64,000 nucleotides of DNA from positions 124,001 to 188,000 of the forward strand of contig NZ_JAEUAV010000009.1 of the NCBI RefSeq assembly GCF_019511605.1. Reading direction: 5' to 3'. Under the pieces are notes generated by a model that searched no databases, had not been told where the DNA came from, and worked only from the letters and a program-made list of their open reading frames with translations. The translations under genes were made by a program, and so were the position numbers. Origin of the DNA: Paraburkholderia phenoliruptrix (lineage in GTDB: Bacteria; Pseudomonadota; Gammaproteobacteria; Burkholderiales; Burkholderiaceae). This document shows positions 29,379-38,938 of this stretch, in pieces (the stretch's first letter is position 1; every line of letters begins with the position of its first letter).

Positions 29379-30980
29379 TCAGATCACATGGAACCCGTGC
29401 GTGCCGTCGCGCGCGAGTTGGGCGACGAGCCCATACTCCCACTCCAGATACGCGTTCATCGCCTCGCGCGCGTTGTCGGTTCCCTCATACGGACGCCGGT
29501 AACGGTCGATGCGCGGCGACGCCATGCGCGTCTCGCCGCTTTCCACGGGCAGCCCCGCTTCGATCCACGCCGCCGTGCCGCCAGCGAGCACCTGCACCGG
29601 CTTGCCGGTCAGCGCCGCCACCTCGGGCGCGGCAAAACGCGCGAGCAGACTGCTGCCGCAGGTCAGTACATAGCGGCGCGCGTCAGGCAGCTTGTGCAGC
29701 GCCGTTTCGAGCTGACTGCGGATCACGAACCACGCGCCCGCTATGTGGCGCTTCACATAGTTCGCGCTGCTGGTGAAATCGAGCACGACGGTGCCCGGCG
29801 ACTGCAGCAGCGCGGCGAGTTCGGCAGGCGCGATTTCGTCCGCGTCGGGCGGCTGCGGCGCAAAGCGCGCGGCGGGGGCCGCGCCTTTTTCCGCGAAATC
29901 GGCGGCGGTCAGGCCGTCCACCACGTACACCTCGACGTTCATCTGCGCGAGCCATGACGCGGTCATGTTGGCGCGCACGCCGTCGCTATCCGCGAGAATC
30001 ACGCGCGCGCCGCGCACCGGCGCGAACATCTCCGTTTCCTGCACGAGCTGGCCGCCGGGCGCAGAGCGAAAGCCCGGCACGTGCCCCGCTTCGTATTCCT
30101 CGGGCGTGCGTACGTCGAAGCGATAGACCGTGCGCACCGCTTCGTCGGCCCAGCGGCGCGCTTCGTCGCGCGACGTGCGGCCTACTTTCGCGCGATCCGC
30201 TACCGAGCGCGCGCCGTCGGCCGCGACAAGACGCAGCGCGTCGTCCACGACCGGACCCGGCCGACGCGAACTGCCGTGCGCGAGCGGCTGCCCCGCGAGC
30301 GTCCAGCCGATGGTGCCGTTGCGCAGCGCCGCAACCGGATTGGGCAGTCCCGCGTTGATCAGCGACTGCGCGCCGATGATGCTGCGCGTACGCCCCGCGC
30401 AATTGACGATGATGCGCGTGGCAGGGTCAGGCGCAAGCTCGCGCGCGCGCAGCACGAGTTCCGCTCCCGGCACGCTGATGCTGCCGGGAATGTTCATGGT
30501 CTGATACTCGTCGTAACGGCGCGCGTCGAGCACGACCACGTTTTCTTCGCGATCGAGCAGCGCCTGCACCTGCTGCGCCGGCAGCGACGGCGTGTGGCGC
30601 ACGCTTTCCACCAGTTCGCCGAACGCCTTGCTCGGCACGTTGACGTCCTGGAACAACTCGCCGCCCGCCTTGCGCCAACCTTGCAAGCCGCCTTCGAGCA
30701 GCGCAACGTCCGTGTAGCCCAGGCTTTCGAAACGCGCGGCGGCGCGCGCGGCCAGTCCTTCGCCGTCGTCGAGCACGACGATCGGCACATCGCGGCGCGG
30801 CAGGCGCACCGGCGCGTCGAGTTCGAGCCGCGACAGCGGCAGGTTCGCAGCAAAAAGCGGATGACTGCGCGCGTGCGGGTCTTCCTCGCGCACGTCGACG
30901 AAGGCGAGTTCCTCGCGTTCGAGCAGTGCGCGGCGCACGTCTGCATAAGATCGGGTACGAAAATCTTTCACGAAAGTCAT
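29379..30980 (-). CDS. Four-domain rhodanese-like sulfurtransferase
   Basis: 533 residues made of four rhodanese domains (roughly 5-110, 130-230, 265-360, 380-475). The active-site loop keeps Cys in domains 2 (VNCAGRTRS) and 4 (LTCGSSLLAR) but has Asp in domains 1 (VLDDGEGLA) and 3 (LADSDGVRA), giving an inactive-active-inactive-active pattern. It would transfer sulfane sulfur. Its ATG overlaps the stop of the thiol dioxygenase gene by 4 bases, so both are translated from one message. That pairing points to handling of sulfane sulfur or thiols from cysteine-like compounds. Confidence 0.9.
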   Translation of the reverse strand: MTFVKDFRTRSYADVRRALLEREELAFVDVREEDPHARSHPLFAANLPLSRLELDAPVRLPRRDVPIVVLDDGEGLAARAAARFESLGYTDVALLEGGLQGWRKAGGELFQDVNVPSKAFGELVESVRHTPSLPAQQVQALLDREENVVVLDARRYDEYQTMNIPGSISVPGAELVLRARELAPDPATRIIVNCAGRTRSIIGAQSLINAGLPNPVAALRNGTIGWTLAGQPLAHGSSRRPGPVVDDALRLVAADGARSVADRAKVGRTSRDEARRWADEAVRTVYRFDVRTPEEYEAGHVPGFRSAPGGQLVQETEMFAPVRGARVILADSDGVRANMTASWLAQMNVEVYVVDGLTAADFAEKGAAPAARFAPQPPDADEIAPAELAALLQSPGTVVLDFTSSANYVKRHIAGAWFVIRSQLETALHKLPDARRYVLTCGSSLLARFAAPEVAALTGKPVQVLAGGTAAWIEAGLPVESGETRMASPRIDRYRRPYEGTDNAREAMNAYLEWEYGLVAQLARDGTHGFHVI

Positions 30981-31585
30981 GGGATCGGGGACTCCTTCGA
31001 CACATTCCAGATGTTCGGCAACACGTCGTTCGAATAGCCGGACACAAACGTTTTGCGGGCCGCTCCGCCGGGATACACCGAACGGCTCACGGCACCGATA
31101 TTCCCACCGTACACGTGAATACTGATCGACGTACGGTCACCAAATGCATTGCTCACGCGATGAATATCGCCGATGCGCGGCGACACCGCATCCACGGCGC
31201 CTGCGGCAAGACGCTCGGGAGCGCCGTGCTCGACAATTTCACCGAGTGCCGTGACACGGTAACGCTGCGCAATTTCCGCGCCACGCAACACGCCGATCAA
31301 ACCCCATACTGTGTGATCGTGCACCGGCGTCGCCTGACCCGGTCCCCACACGAAACTTACGATGGAAAAACGCTGGCGCGAGTCCGCATGCAGCAGGAAC
31401 TGCTGATAGCGCTCGGGGTGCGGCTGCGCGAAGGCGTCGGGGAGCCAGTCGTCGTAGGCAATCAATTCGCCGAGCGCGGCGCCGCCCGCCTCCAGTAGCT
31501 CGGCTTCGGGCATTTCGCTGTCGACGAGCGACGCGATCCGGGCTACGAATGCGCGTAGCCGGTCCGATCGCAAAGTAGCGGTCAT
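30977..31585 (-). CDS. Thiol dioxygenase (3-mercaptopropionate/cysteine dioxygenase)
   Basis: 202-residue cupin. The iron ligands are His89, His91 (PVHDHTVWG) and His142 (GDIHRVSN); the Ser-His-Tyr triad lies in SISIHVYG (155-159). The sequence closely resembles Pseudomonas aeruginosa PA2602, characterised as a 3-mercaptopropionate dioxygenase (DSRQRFS, VSFVWGPGQ, LRGAE, ISIHVYG and SGYSN in common). The product would be a sulfinate, either 3-sulfinopropionate or cysteine sulfinate. First gene of a two-gene operon with the rhodanese. A 12-bp hairpin lies in its leader. Confidence 0.88.
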   Translation of the reverse strand: MTATLRSDRLRAFVARIASLVDSEMPEAELLEAGGAALGELIAYDDWLPDAFAQPHPERYQQFLLHADSRQRFSIVSFVWGPGQATPVHDHTVWGLIGVLRGAEIAQRYRVTALGEIVEHGAPERLAAGAVDAVSPRIGDIHRVSNAFGDRTSISIHVYGGNIGAVSRSVYPGGAARKTFVSGYSNDVLPNIWNVSKESPIP

Positions 31586-31618
31586 CGGTAACCTTGGAGG
31601 ATAGTTTCAAAGATTGGA

Positions 31619-31647
31619 ATGCGCGAGGTTGCACGAACCTCGCGCAT
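31619..31647. terminator. Perfect 12-bp hairpin upstream of the thiol dioxygenase
   Basis: ATGCGCGAGGTT (31619-31630) pairs with AACCTCGCGCAT (31636-31647) around a five-base loop. On the minus strand it is followed by ATTCCAATCTTTG, only weakly T-rich. It could end transcription from the SsuD-like gene or act as a leader structure for the dioxygenase. Confidence 0.45.
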
Positions 31648-31761
31648 GTCAGGGCATGCACTGTTAGCGCGCGTTGCCCGGAAGGTCGCGGTCCAACGCG
31701 GTGCAATGTGACACGGCCCAAAGACGCGGCCCAAAGCCCCAGGTGCGCCTGCCGCCGCGGT

Positions 31762-32868
31762 TCAGGCAGCCAGGGTCGCGCCGTCGGGAACACTGCCGGT
31801 CTGCGCGACGCGCGCGATCTGCTCGCGGGTTGCGGGAATCAGTTCGCGGCCATAGTCGATGGCGTCTTCGAGCGGATCGAAGCCGCGCACGAGAAAGGTC
31901 GTGACGCCAAGCGCGTAGTACTCGGCAAGCGTCTTTGCGACCTGTTCTGGCGTGCCGACCAGGGCTGTCGAATTCGAACGTCCGCCAATTTCCTTCGCGA
32001 TGCCGGTCCACAGGCGTTCGTCGGCGCGATCCGAATCGCCGGCTGCCGCGAGCAGCCGCCGTGCGCCCTCGCTTTGCGCCGGGCCGCCTACGCCGAGTCC
32101 CTGCGCCGCGCGCAGCCGCCTGGTTTCAGCGAGGATGCGCTCGGCGCGCTCCCACGCGGCGGCTTCGGTCGAGGCGAGAATCGGCCGGAACGACACCGAA
32201 AAGCGCACGCTGCGCCCGTGTTTCGCGGCCTCGGCACGCACGCGCGTCACCTGCTCGTGCACTTGCGCCTTCGATTCGCCCCACAGTGCGTAGACATCCG
32301 CGTGACGTCCGGCAATTGCCAGCGCAGGCGCCGACGCGCCGCCGAAATACACCGGAATATGCGGCTGCTGCAGCGGCTTGACTTCGGAAAAGCCCTGTTC
32401 GAAGCGGTAGTACTTGCCGTGGTGATCGAACGGCGCGGCTTCGGTCCAGATGCGCCGCACGATCTGCAGATACTCGTCCGTGCGCGCGTAGCGTTCGTCG
32501 TGGGAAAGGAAGTCGCCGTCGCGGCGCTGCTCGGCGTCGTCGCCGCCGGAAATGATGTGCACCGCAAGACGGCCACCCGAGTAGTGATCGAGCGTCGCCA
32601 GTTGCCGCGCGGCGAGCGTCGGCGCGACAAAGCCCGGACGATGCGCGAGCATGAAGTGCACCCTGCTCGTCACGGTCGCCGCGCGCGCCACGGTCAACAG
32701 CGCGTCGGGGCTCGTCGAGTGATGCGGCACGAGAATGCGGTCGAAGCCCGCCGCCTCGTGCGCGCGGGCAAACTGCTCGACGTAGCCGATGTCGATAACG
32801 GGCCCTTGCGGCGCGTGTGTTTCCGACACCTTGCGAGTCTGGATCATGCCGATGAATTCGATGGACAC
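31762..32868 (-). CDS. LLM flavin-dependent monooxygenase, alkanesulfonate monooxygenase-like (SsuD family)
   Basis: 368 residues. A luciferase-like TIM barrel related to SsuD: GYVEQFARAHEAAGFDRILVPH, FMLAHRPGFVAPTLAARQLATLD, HIISGGDDAEQRRDGDFLSHDERY and PVYFGGASAPALAIAGRHADVY. It would desulfonate a sulfonate using FMNH2 from a separate reductase. The GTG at 32868 with GGAGG eight bases upstream is the best start; the frame is open to 33177 but without support. It precedes the thiol dioxygenase operon by 176 bases. No flavin reductase gene is nearby. Confidence 0.85.
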   Translation of the reverse strand: MSIEFIGMIQTRKVSETHAPQGPVIDIGYVEQFARAHEAAGFDRILVPHHSTSPDALLTVARAATVTSRVHFMLAHRPGFVAPTLAARQLATLDHYSGGRLAVHIISGGDDAEQRRDGDFLSHDERYARTDEYLQIVRRIWTEAAPFDHHGKYYRFEQGFSEVKPLQQPHIPVYFGGASAPALAIAGRHADVYALWGESKAQVHEQVTRVRAEAAKHGRSVRFSVSFRPILASTEAAAWERAERILAETRRLRAAQGLGVGGPAQSEGARRLLAAAGDSDRADERLWTGIAKEIGGRSNSTALVGTPEQVAKTLAEYYALGVTTFLVRGFDPLEDAIDYGRELIPATREQIARVAQTGSVPDGATLAA

Positions 32869-33068
32869 GCGAATGCCTCCGTGAATGGTTGCCGCCCGGC
32901 GGGGCGACGGCGCTGCAGACGCACGCTGCGACACTCTTTGCGAACTGTTGCGAGCTATTTGCAGCGCGTTTTCGAGGCCCTCACGGTAGCAGCGCATCAT
33001 GCGCTTGTTAAATATTGATCGGCCATATCTATATCGGCTCTGCATGTAATGCCGAGCCGCCCGCGCTG

Positions 33069-33116
33069 ACAAACCCGCCGATAAAGCCGCCGACGAACCC
33101 GCCGACAAACCCTTTC
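33069..33116. repeat. 12-bp tandem array in a divergent promoter region
   Basis: Four units of 12 bases: ACAAACCCGCCG, ATAAAGCCGCCG, ACGAACCCGCCG, ACAAACCCTTTC. They lie in the 345-base gene-free stretch 32869-33213 between the divergent SsuD-like and YhbW-like genes. On the minus strand a 33-codon frame (33130-33029) reads through it as a glycine-zipper-like peptide with repeated GGF; it has no ribosome binding site. Confidence 0.8.
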
Positions 33117-33213
33117 GCAAGCGTGGGCATCGCGGCGTCGCCAGCAGAAAGCTCGAAGCTTTGCGAGAATGCTCCATCGCGTGAAAGCGCCAGAAACGGC
33201 AAAACCACAGACA

Positions 33214-34209
33214 ATGATCCCCTTTTCGGTCCTCGACCTCTCACCCGTCATTGCCGGCGCCACGCCGGCGGATGCCTTCAGGAACACGCTCGATCTCGCG
33301 CAACACGCGGAACGGTGGAACTACCGCCGCTTCTGGCTCGCCGAGCACCACAACATGACCGGCATTGCGAGCGCGGCCACCTCGGTGGTGATCGGCTACG
33401 TGGCGGGCGGCACAAAGACTATCCGTGTGGGTTCCGGCGGCGTCATGCTGCCGAATCACGCGCCGCTCGTGATTGCAGAACAGTTCGGCACGCTCGAGTC
33501 GCTGTATCCCGGCCGCATCGACCTGGGTCTGGGGCGCGCGCCCGGCACCGACCAGACCACGGCCCGCGCGCTGCGCCGCGACCTGCAAAACAGCGCGGAC
33601 TCTTTTCCCGACGACGTCGTCGAACTGCAGCGCTATTTCGCGGACCCGGCCGCCGGCCAGCGGGTTCGTGCGGTGCCCGGCGCGGGCTTGCACGTGCCGC
33701 TGTGGCTGCTCGGCTCGTCGCTTTTCAGCGCGCAACTGGCGGCGGCGCTCGGCTTGCCGTTTGCATTTGCGTCGCACTTCGCGCCGGATTACATGCTCAC
33801 GGCGTTGCAGGTTTACCGTTCGCAGTTCCGCCCTTCCGCGACGCTCGACAAGCCGTACGCGATGGTCGGCGTGAATCTCTTTGCAGCGGACACGCAGGAA
33901 GAAGCGCAGCGCCTCTTCACATCGCTCCAGCAGCAGTTCATCAACTTGCGGCGCGGCACGCCGGGGCAATTGCAGCCGCCGGTCGAACGGCTCGCGGCAT
34001 CGGAAATGGAATTGAGTTCGGTGGCGCATTCGCTCGCGTGCACGGCGATCGGCGATCGCGACGCGGTGCGCGAGAGTCTGAAGTCCATCATCGAGCAAAC
34101 GCGCGCGGACGAATTGATGCTGACCGCGCAGATTTACGATCACAAGGCGCGGCTGCGCTCGTTCGAGATCGGCGCGGAAATTCGCGAGGAACTGGCCGGC
34201 GCGAAGTGA
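33214..34209 (+). CDS. LLM flavin-dependent oxidoreductase (YhbW family)
   Basis: About 331 residues, highly similar to E. coli Yhb[109 protein letters not shown]. The flavin and substrate of this subgroup are not established. The start at 33214 (MIPFSVLD) gives a normal N-terminus; an upstream in-frame ATG at 33169 would add 15 residues, and neither has a good ribosome binding site. Confidence 0.9.
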   Translation: MIPFSVLDLSPVIAGATPADAFRNTLDLAQHAERWNYRRFWLAEHHNMTGIASAATSVVIGYVAGGTKTIRVGSGGVMLPNHAPLVIAEQFGTLESLYPGRIDLGLGRAPGTDQTTARALRRDLQNSADSFPDDVVELQRYFADPAAGQRVRAVPGAGLHVPLWLLGSSLFSAQLAAALGLPFAFASHFAPDYMLTALQVYRSQFRPSATLDKPYAMVGVNLFAADTQEEAQRLFTSLQQQFINLRRGTPGQLQPPVERLAASEMELSSVAHSLACTAIGDRDAVRESLKSIIEQTRADELMLTAQIYDHKARLRSFEIGAEIREELAGAK

Positions 34210-34277
34210 AGGGGCGGCGGCCCTCAGAGCCCCTCCGAGCCCTTTCCCGCCCTCCTAGGCCTTCACGTCCCGCGAAC

Positions 34278-35438
34278 TCAGCGACCGATCTGTACTGCTG
34301 CCATTCCATCCAGCAGCGCCTTGTGGAATGCGGCCGGGTCCTGCATCTGCGGTGCATGGCCGAGATCGGCGAATTCGACCAGCGTCGCATGTGGAATGGC
34401 CTGCGCCGCGGCCTTGCCCAGCTCGGGATAGTGGCCGATCTTCGCGCGCACCTCGGGCGGGGCCGCGTCCTTGCCGATCGCGGTGGTGTCCTTCTGGCCG
34501 ATCAGCAACAGCGTGGGCATGCTCAACTGGCCGAATTCGTAGACCACCGGCTGCGTGTAGATCATGTCGTAGAGCAGCGCCGAATTCCACGCGACAATCT
34601 GCTTGCCCGGCCCACGGTACATGCCCGCGAGCATCTGCACCCACGGTTCATAATCGGCGCGCCACTGGCCGGCGTAATAGGTGGATTGCTCATAGCGGCG
34701 AATGCCGTCGGCACTGGTCTTCAGTTCGCGCTGATACCAGTCGTCTACCGATAGCGACGGCACGCCCTTCGCCTTCCAGTCCTCGAGCCCAATCGGATTG
34801 ACGAGCACCAGTTGCTGCGTCTCGCGCGGATACATCAGCGCGTAGCGCACGGCGAGCATGCCGCCGGTCGAATGGCCGATGATCGTCGCGTCCTTCACGC
34901 CGAGCGACTCCAGCAGCGCATGCGTATTGCGCGCCAGTTGCTGAAAACTGTACTGATAGTGCTCGGGCTTGCTCGACTTGCAAAAGCCGATCTGGTCGGG
35001 CGCGATCACGCGATAACCGGCTTCGCTCAGACGAGCAATGGTCCCCTCCCACGTTGCCGCGCAAAAATTCTTGCCGTGCAGAAGCACCGCCGTGCGGCCG
35101 TTTGCGTGCGCCGGTTTGACGTCCATGTAAGCCATGTGCAGCGCAATGCCTTGCGAAGTGAACGTGTACTGCCCGACGGGCGCCGGGTAGGTGAAGCCCT
35201 GCAACTCCGGGCCGTAGGCGGGGCCCGCATTGTCACCGGCGGCACCGGCGGCGCTGGCGGCGTTCCCGGCGGCGCCGGACGTGCCACTGGCCGGAGCGAC
35301 CGCCGAGGCCACCGGCGTGTCGGTTTGCGGCAGGCCCGCGGACACGGCGGACGCATCGTGAACGGCGAACGATGCCGCGCAGAGTACGGCCACGCTCAAT
35401 GCGGCAGGCAATGGAAAACGGCGAAAGCTGATTGGCAT
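34278..35438 (-). CDS. Exported alpha/beta hydrolase
   Basis: 386 residues. A signal peptide (cleavage near DASA) and an Ala/Gly/Ser-rich spacer (about residues 35-75, for example SGAAGNAASAAGAAG) precede an alpha/beta hydrolase domain. Oxyanion region LLHGKNFCAATWEG, nucleophile Ser in GHSTGGMLA and His in LGHAPQMQ are clear. The substrate is unknown; relatives are annotated as esterases or haloperoxidase-like. The start MPISFRRFPLP fits the signal peptide. A pair of exact 11-bp repeats lies 12 bases upstream. Confidence 0.83.
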   Translation of the reverse strand: MPISFRRFPLPAALSVAVLCAASFAVHDASAVSAGLPQTDTPVASAVAPASGTSGAAGNAASAAGAAGDNAGPAYGPELQGFTYPAPVGQYTFTSQGIALHMAYMDVKPAHANGRTAVLLHGKNFCAATWEGTIARLSEAGYRVIAPDQIGFCKSSKPEHYQYSFQQLARNTHALLESLGVKDATIIGHSTGGMLAVRYALMYPRETQQLVLVNPIGLEDWKAKGVPSLSVDDWYQRELKTSADGIRRYEQSTYYAGQWRADYEPWVQMLAGMYRGPGKQIVAWNSALLYDMIYTQPVVYEFGQLSMPTLLLIGQKDTTAIGKDAAPPEVRAKIGHYPELGKAAAQAIPHATLVEFADLGHAPQMQDPAAFHKALLDGMAAVQIGR

Positions 35439-35449
35439 AGTGTCCAGGA

Positions 35450-35494
35450 AGAACAGAAAAAGAACAGAAAAACGCGCAGTAAAAGAACGCGAAA
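35450..35494. repeat. 11-bp tandem repeat, two exact plus degenerate units
   Basis: AGAACAGAAAA occurs at 35450-35460 and 35461-35471; a diverged unit (35472-35482) and AGAACGCGAAA (35484-35494) follow. The array begins 12 bases upstream of the hydrolase start, within the 484-base gene-free stretch 35439-35922 that separates it from the divergent glgC. I see no other defined element in that stretch. Confidence 0.6.
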
Positions 35495-35922
35495 GGCACG
35501 GACGGGCACGCGTCGGAAACCCGCTGCAAAAGAAGCGCCGGCACGCCGCCCACGTCGCGGACGATTCTACGATTGCCTGCGCAAGCGCGCAGCGGCGCGC
35601 GCAACACCGCGGCCCGCGCGGCCCGGCACAGCGCGTCCGGCGGGTGGCACGCATATTGCGCTCCTGACGCTCACGCGCTGTGTGTCGTAACGCACAGCAG
35701 GCGGCCGCGTCACGCGCGATCGTACACAGTTGAGCGCAACGGCGGCCCGCGCCCGACAAACGTCGCCCGCGCAAGCCGATTCAGTGCTAGAACTACGGGA
35801 CGGACTCGCCAGCGCAGCGGTCCGGACGCGCGAATCAATGCAGAAGCGGTCGACCAGCATCATCGGGGAAAGCAAATCAGCACCCATTGCAGGGCACCAC
35901 GATAAAACCGAAGGAGACAAAC

Positions 35923-37188
35923 ATGGATACTCCGGCACGGCTGAACGATCTGCAACGCACTACCCTCGCCATCGTGCTTGCTGGCGGACGCGGCACCCGG
36001 CTCGGCCCGCTCACCAACAAGCGGGTGAAACCGGCTGTGCATTTCGGCGGCAAATTCCGCATCATCGATTTCGCGCTGTCCAATTGCCTGAACTCGGGCA
36101 TCCGCCGCATCGCCGTCGTCACGCAGTACAAGGCGCACTCGCTGTTGCGCCATCTGCAGCGCGGCTGGGGTTTCCTGCGCGGCGAGTTCGGCGAATTCAT
36201 CGACCTGTGGCCCGCGCAGCAGCGCGTGGAAGGCGCGCACTGGTATCGCGGCACGGCCGACGCGGTGTTCCAGAACCTCGACATCATCCGTTCTATCCGG
36301 CCGAAATACGTGGTCGTGCTCGCGGGCGATCACATCTACAAGATGGACTACACGCGCATGATCGCGGACCACGCGGAAAGCGGCGCAGACTGCACGGTCG
36401 GCTGCATCGAGGTGCCGCGCATGGACGCGGTCGCTTTCGGCGTGATGGCAGTGGACGAAAACCGCCGCGTCACCGGCTTCGTCGAAAAGCCGGCCGACCC
36501 GCCCGCGATTCCCGGCCGCCCGGACACCGCGCTCGCGAGCATGGGCATCTACGTGTTCAACGCCGACTACCTGTACGCACTGCTCGAGGAGAACATCTCC
36601 AGCGTGGATACCGACCATGACTTCGGCAAGGACATCCTGCCGCGCGTCGTCACGCAGGGCACGGCGATCGCGCATCCGTTCAGCATGTCGTGCGTGTCGT
36701 CGGACCCGAACGTCGAGCCGTACTGGCGCGACGTGGGCACCATCGACGCCTATTGGGCCGCCAATCTCGACCTTGCCTCCACGATCCCGACGCTCGACCT
36801 CTACGACCGCAGCTGGCCGATCTGGACTTACCAGGAGCAGTTGCCGCCCGCCAAGTTCGTGCGCGACCTGAAGGGCCTGCAAGGCTCGGGCAACAATCTG
36901 ATCGTGTGCGGCGGCTGTGTGATCTCGGGCTCGCAGATCTCGCGCTCGGTGTTGTCGTCGAACGTCAAGGTGAGTTCGTTCTGTAACATCAATGAGGCAG
37001 TCTTGTTGCCGCAGGTCACCGTCGGCGCGAGTTGCCGCTTGCAGAAGGTGGTCGTGGACCGCGGTTGCTCGATACCCGACGGCACGGTGATAGGCGAAGA
37101 TCCGGTGCGCGACGCCGAGCGTTTCTATCGCACCGACGACGGCGTCGTGCTGGTCACGCCCGAGTCGCTGCAACAGGACCTGAAGTGA
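35923..37188 (+). CDS. glgC: Glucose-1-phosphate adenylyltransferase
   Basis: 421 residues. It makes ADP-glucose from ATP and glucose 1-phosphate, the controlling step of bacterial glycogen synthesis. The nucleotidyltransferase motif [19 protein letters not shown] near residue 20, FVEKPADPP and the C-terminal left-handed beta-helix (about 300-400) are present. A strong AAGGAG lies seven bases before the ATG. glgA follows after 73 bases in the same direction, so they form an operon. Confidence 0.95.
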   Translation: MDTPARLNDLQRTTLAIVLAGGRGTRLGPLTNKRVKPAVHFGGKFRIIDFALSNCLNSGIRRIAVVTQYKAHSLLRHLQRGWGFLRGEFGEFIDLWPAQQRVEGAHWYRGTADAVFQNLDIIRSIRPKYVVVLAGDHIYKMDYTRMIADHAESGADCTVGCIEVPRMDAVAFGVMAVDENRRVTGFVEKPADPPAIPGRPDTALASMGIYVFNADYLYALLEENISSVDTDHDFGKDILPRVVTQGTAIAHPFSMSCVSSDPNVEPYWRDVGTIDAYWAANLDLASTIPTLDLYDRSWPIWTYQEQLPPAKFVRDLKGLQGSGNNLIVCGGCVISGSQISRSVLSSNVKVSSFCNINEAVLLPQVTVGASCRLQKVVVDRGCSIPDGTVIGEDPVRDAERFYRTDDGVVLVTPESLQQDLK

Positions 37189-37261
37189 CCAGGCGCGCGC
37201 GCTGCGCAAGCTGCCTGCACCGTTCATCGCCCCCAGCATTCAAAGGAACGAGACCGAGCCT

Positions 37262-38722
37262 ATGACGATTCGCGCCCTGCACGTCGCCAGCGAGCTGTAT
37301 CCCCTTCTCAAGACAGGCGGTCTCGCCGACGTCGCGGGCGCGCTGCCCGCCGCACTGGTGGAGCGCGGCGCCGACGTGCGCGTGCTGCTGCCGGGGTTTC
37401 CGGCGGTGGCCGCCGGCCTGCGCGACGTGCGTCCGGTCGCGCAGCTGGGCCGCCGTTTCGACGCACCGGGCGTCGCGCTGGAACAGGGTACGCTGCCGTC
37501 GAACGGCCTTATCGTCTACATGATCCGCGCGGCCACGCTGTACGACCGGCCCGGCAATCCCTATCTGAACGACGAACTCGTGCCCTATGGCGACAACGCG
37601 CAGCGTTTCGCGCTGCTCGGCTGGGTCGCCGCGCAACTTGCGCAGCAGCTCGATCCGGCGTGGTCGCCGCAGATCGTGCACGCGCACGACTGGCATGCCG
37701 GGCTCGCCGCCGCCTATCTGAAAGCGGCCGAACGGCAGCATGGCCGGGCGCCCGCGCGCAGCGTGTTTACCGTGCACAACCTCGCTTATCAGGGCGTGTT
37801 TCCCGCGCATCAGTTCGGCCAGCTTGGTTTGCCGGACGACTTCTTCAGCATGCAGGGCGTCGAATTCTACGGACAACTGTCGTTTCTGAAGGCGGGGCTC
37901 TTCTACAGCGACCGCATCACGACCGTGAGCCCGACGTACGCGCGCGAAATCCAGACGCTCGCGCAAGGCGGCGGGCTCGACGGCCTGCTGCGCAGCCGCG
38001 CGCACGACCTGAGCGGCATTCTGAACGGCGTGGATTACACAGTGTGGAACCCGTCCGGCGACGCCCTCCTCGAGCACCGCTACACCGCAACGAAGCTCGC
38101 CGGCAAGCTGGCCTGCAAGGAGGCATTGCAAAAACGCTTCGGTCTCGCGCAAAAAAGCGACGCGCTGCTGTTCGGCGTGGTGAGCCGGCTCACCGAGCAG
38201 AAAGGCCTCGATCTGCTGCTCGAAACCGTGCCGGAGATCGTCAAGCGCGGCGGCCAACTGGTGGTGTTCGGCACCGGCGACCCGGCACTCGAAAACGGCC
38301 TGAAGCGCGTCGCACAGACGCACCCGGAGTGCGTCGCGGTGGAACTGGGCTTCGACGAAACGCTCGCGCATACCATCATCGCGGGCAGCGACGTGATCGC
38401 CGTGCCGTCGCGCTTCGAGCCGTGCGGCCTCACGCAGTTGTATGCGCTCGCCTACGGCTCGCTGCCGCTCGTGCATAGCGTGGGCGGTCTTGCCGACACC
38501 GTGGTGGACGCCTCGCTCGAAAACCTCGCCGAAGATCTCGCCACCGGCTTCGTGTTCGAGCGCTTCACGCCGCGCAGCCTGACGGCGGCCATTCGCCGCG
38601 CGTTCGCGCTGTATGGGCGGCGCACCGAATGGAAAGCGGCGCAGCGGCGCGCAATGCGCCAGGATTTCGGCTGGGGCGCGTCGGCGGAGCGCTACCTGGC
38701 GCTTTACCGGGAGCTCGTCTGA
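37262..38722 (+). CDS. glgA: Glycogen synthase (ADP-glucose type)
   Basis: 486 residues, GT5 family. The N-terminal KTGGLADVAGALP ADP-glucose-binding loop, HAHDWHAGL, TVHNLAYQG and the C-terminal VPSRFEPCGLTQLYALAYGSLPLV are all conserved. It extends alpha-1,4-glucan chains using the GlgC product. No glgB, glgP or glgX lies in the window. Confidence 0.95.
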   Translation: MTIRALHVASELYPLLKTGGLADVAGALPAALVERGADVRVLLPGFPAVAAGLRDVRPVAQLGRRFDAPGVALEQGTLPSNGLIVYMIRAATLYDRPGNPYLNDELVPYGDNAQRFALLGWVAAQLAQQLDPAWSPQIVHAHDWHAGLAAAYLKAAERQHGRAPARSVFTVHNLAYQGVFPAHQFGQLGLPDDFFSMQGVEFYGQLSFLKAGLFYSDRITTVSPTYAREIQTLAQGGGLDGLLRSRAHDLSGILNGVDYTVWNPSGDALLEHRYTATKLAGKLACKEALQKRFGLAQKSDALLFGVVSRLTEQKGLDLLLETVPEIVKRGGQLVVFGTGDPALENGLKRVAQTHPECVAVELGFDETLAHTIIAGSDVIAVPSRFEPCGLTQLYALAYGSLPLVHSVGGLADTVVDASLENLAEDLATGFVFERFTPRSLTAAIRRAFALYGRRTEWKAAQRRAMRQDFGWGASAERYLALYRELV

Positions 38723-38938
38723 GCCGTCGCCGCTGATGGTTCGGCGCAACAACACGGGGACGGATCGCCTGCCTTGCGGCAAACTCATGTATTGTTTCTT
38801 CACGATGCAGACCGTGCATTGTTCTTGCAAGGTGTGAAGCAGTCCTGCGCGCGAAGTGTCCGGCACCCGCCCGTGCACCATCGCCGCGCATCCCTCCCGT
38901 TTTCTTGATCGCGCACGTCCGCCTGCGCGAGCCATACC

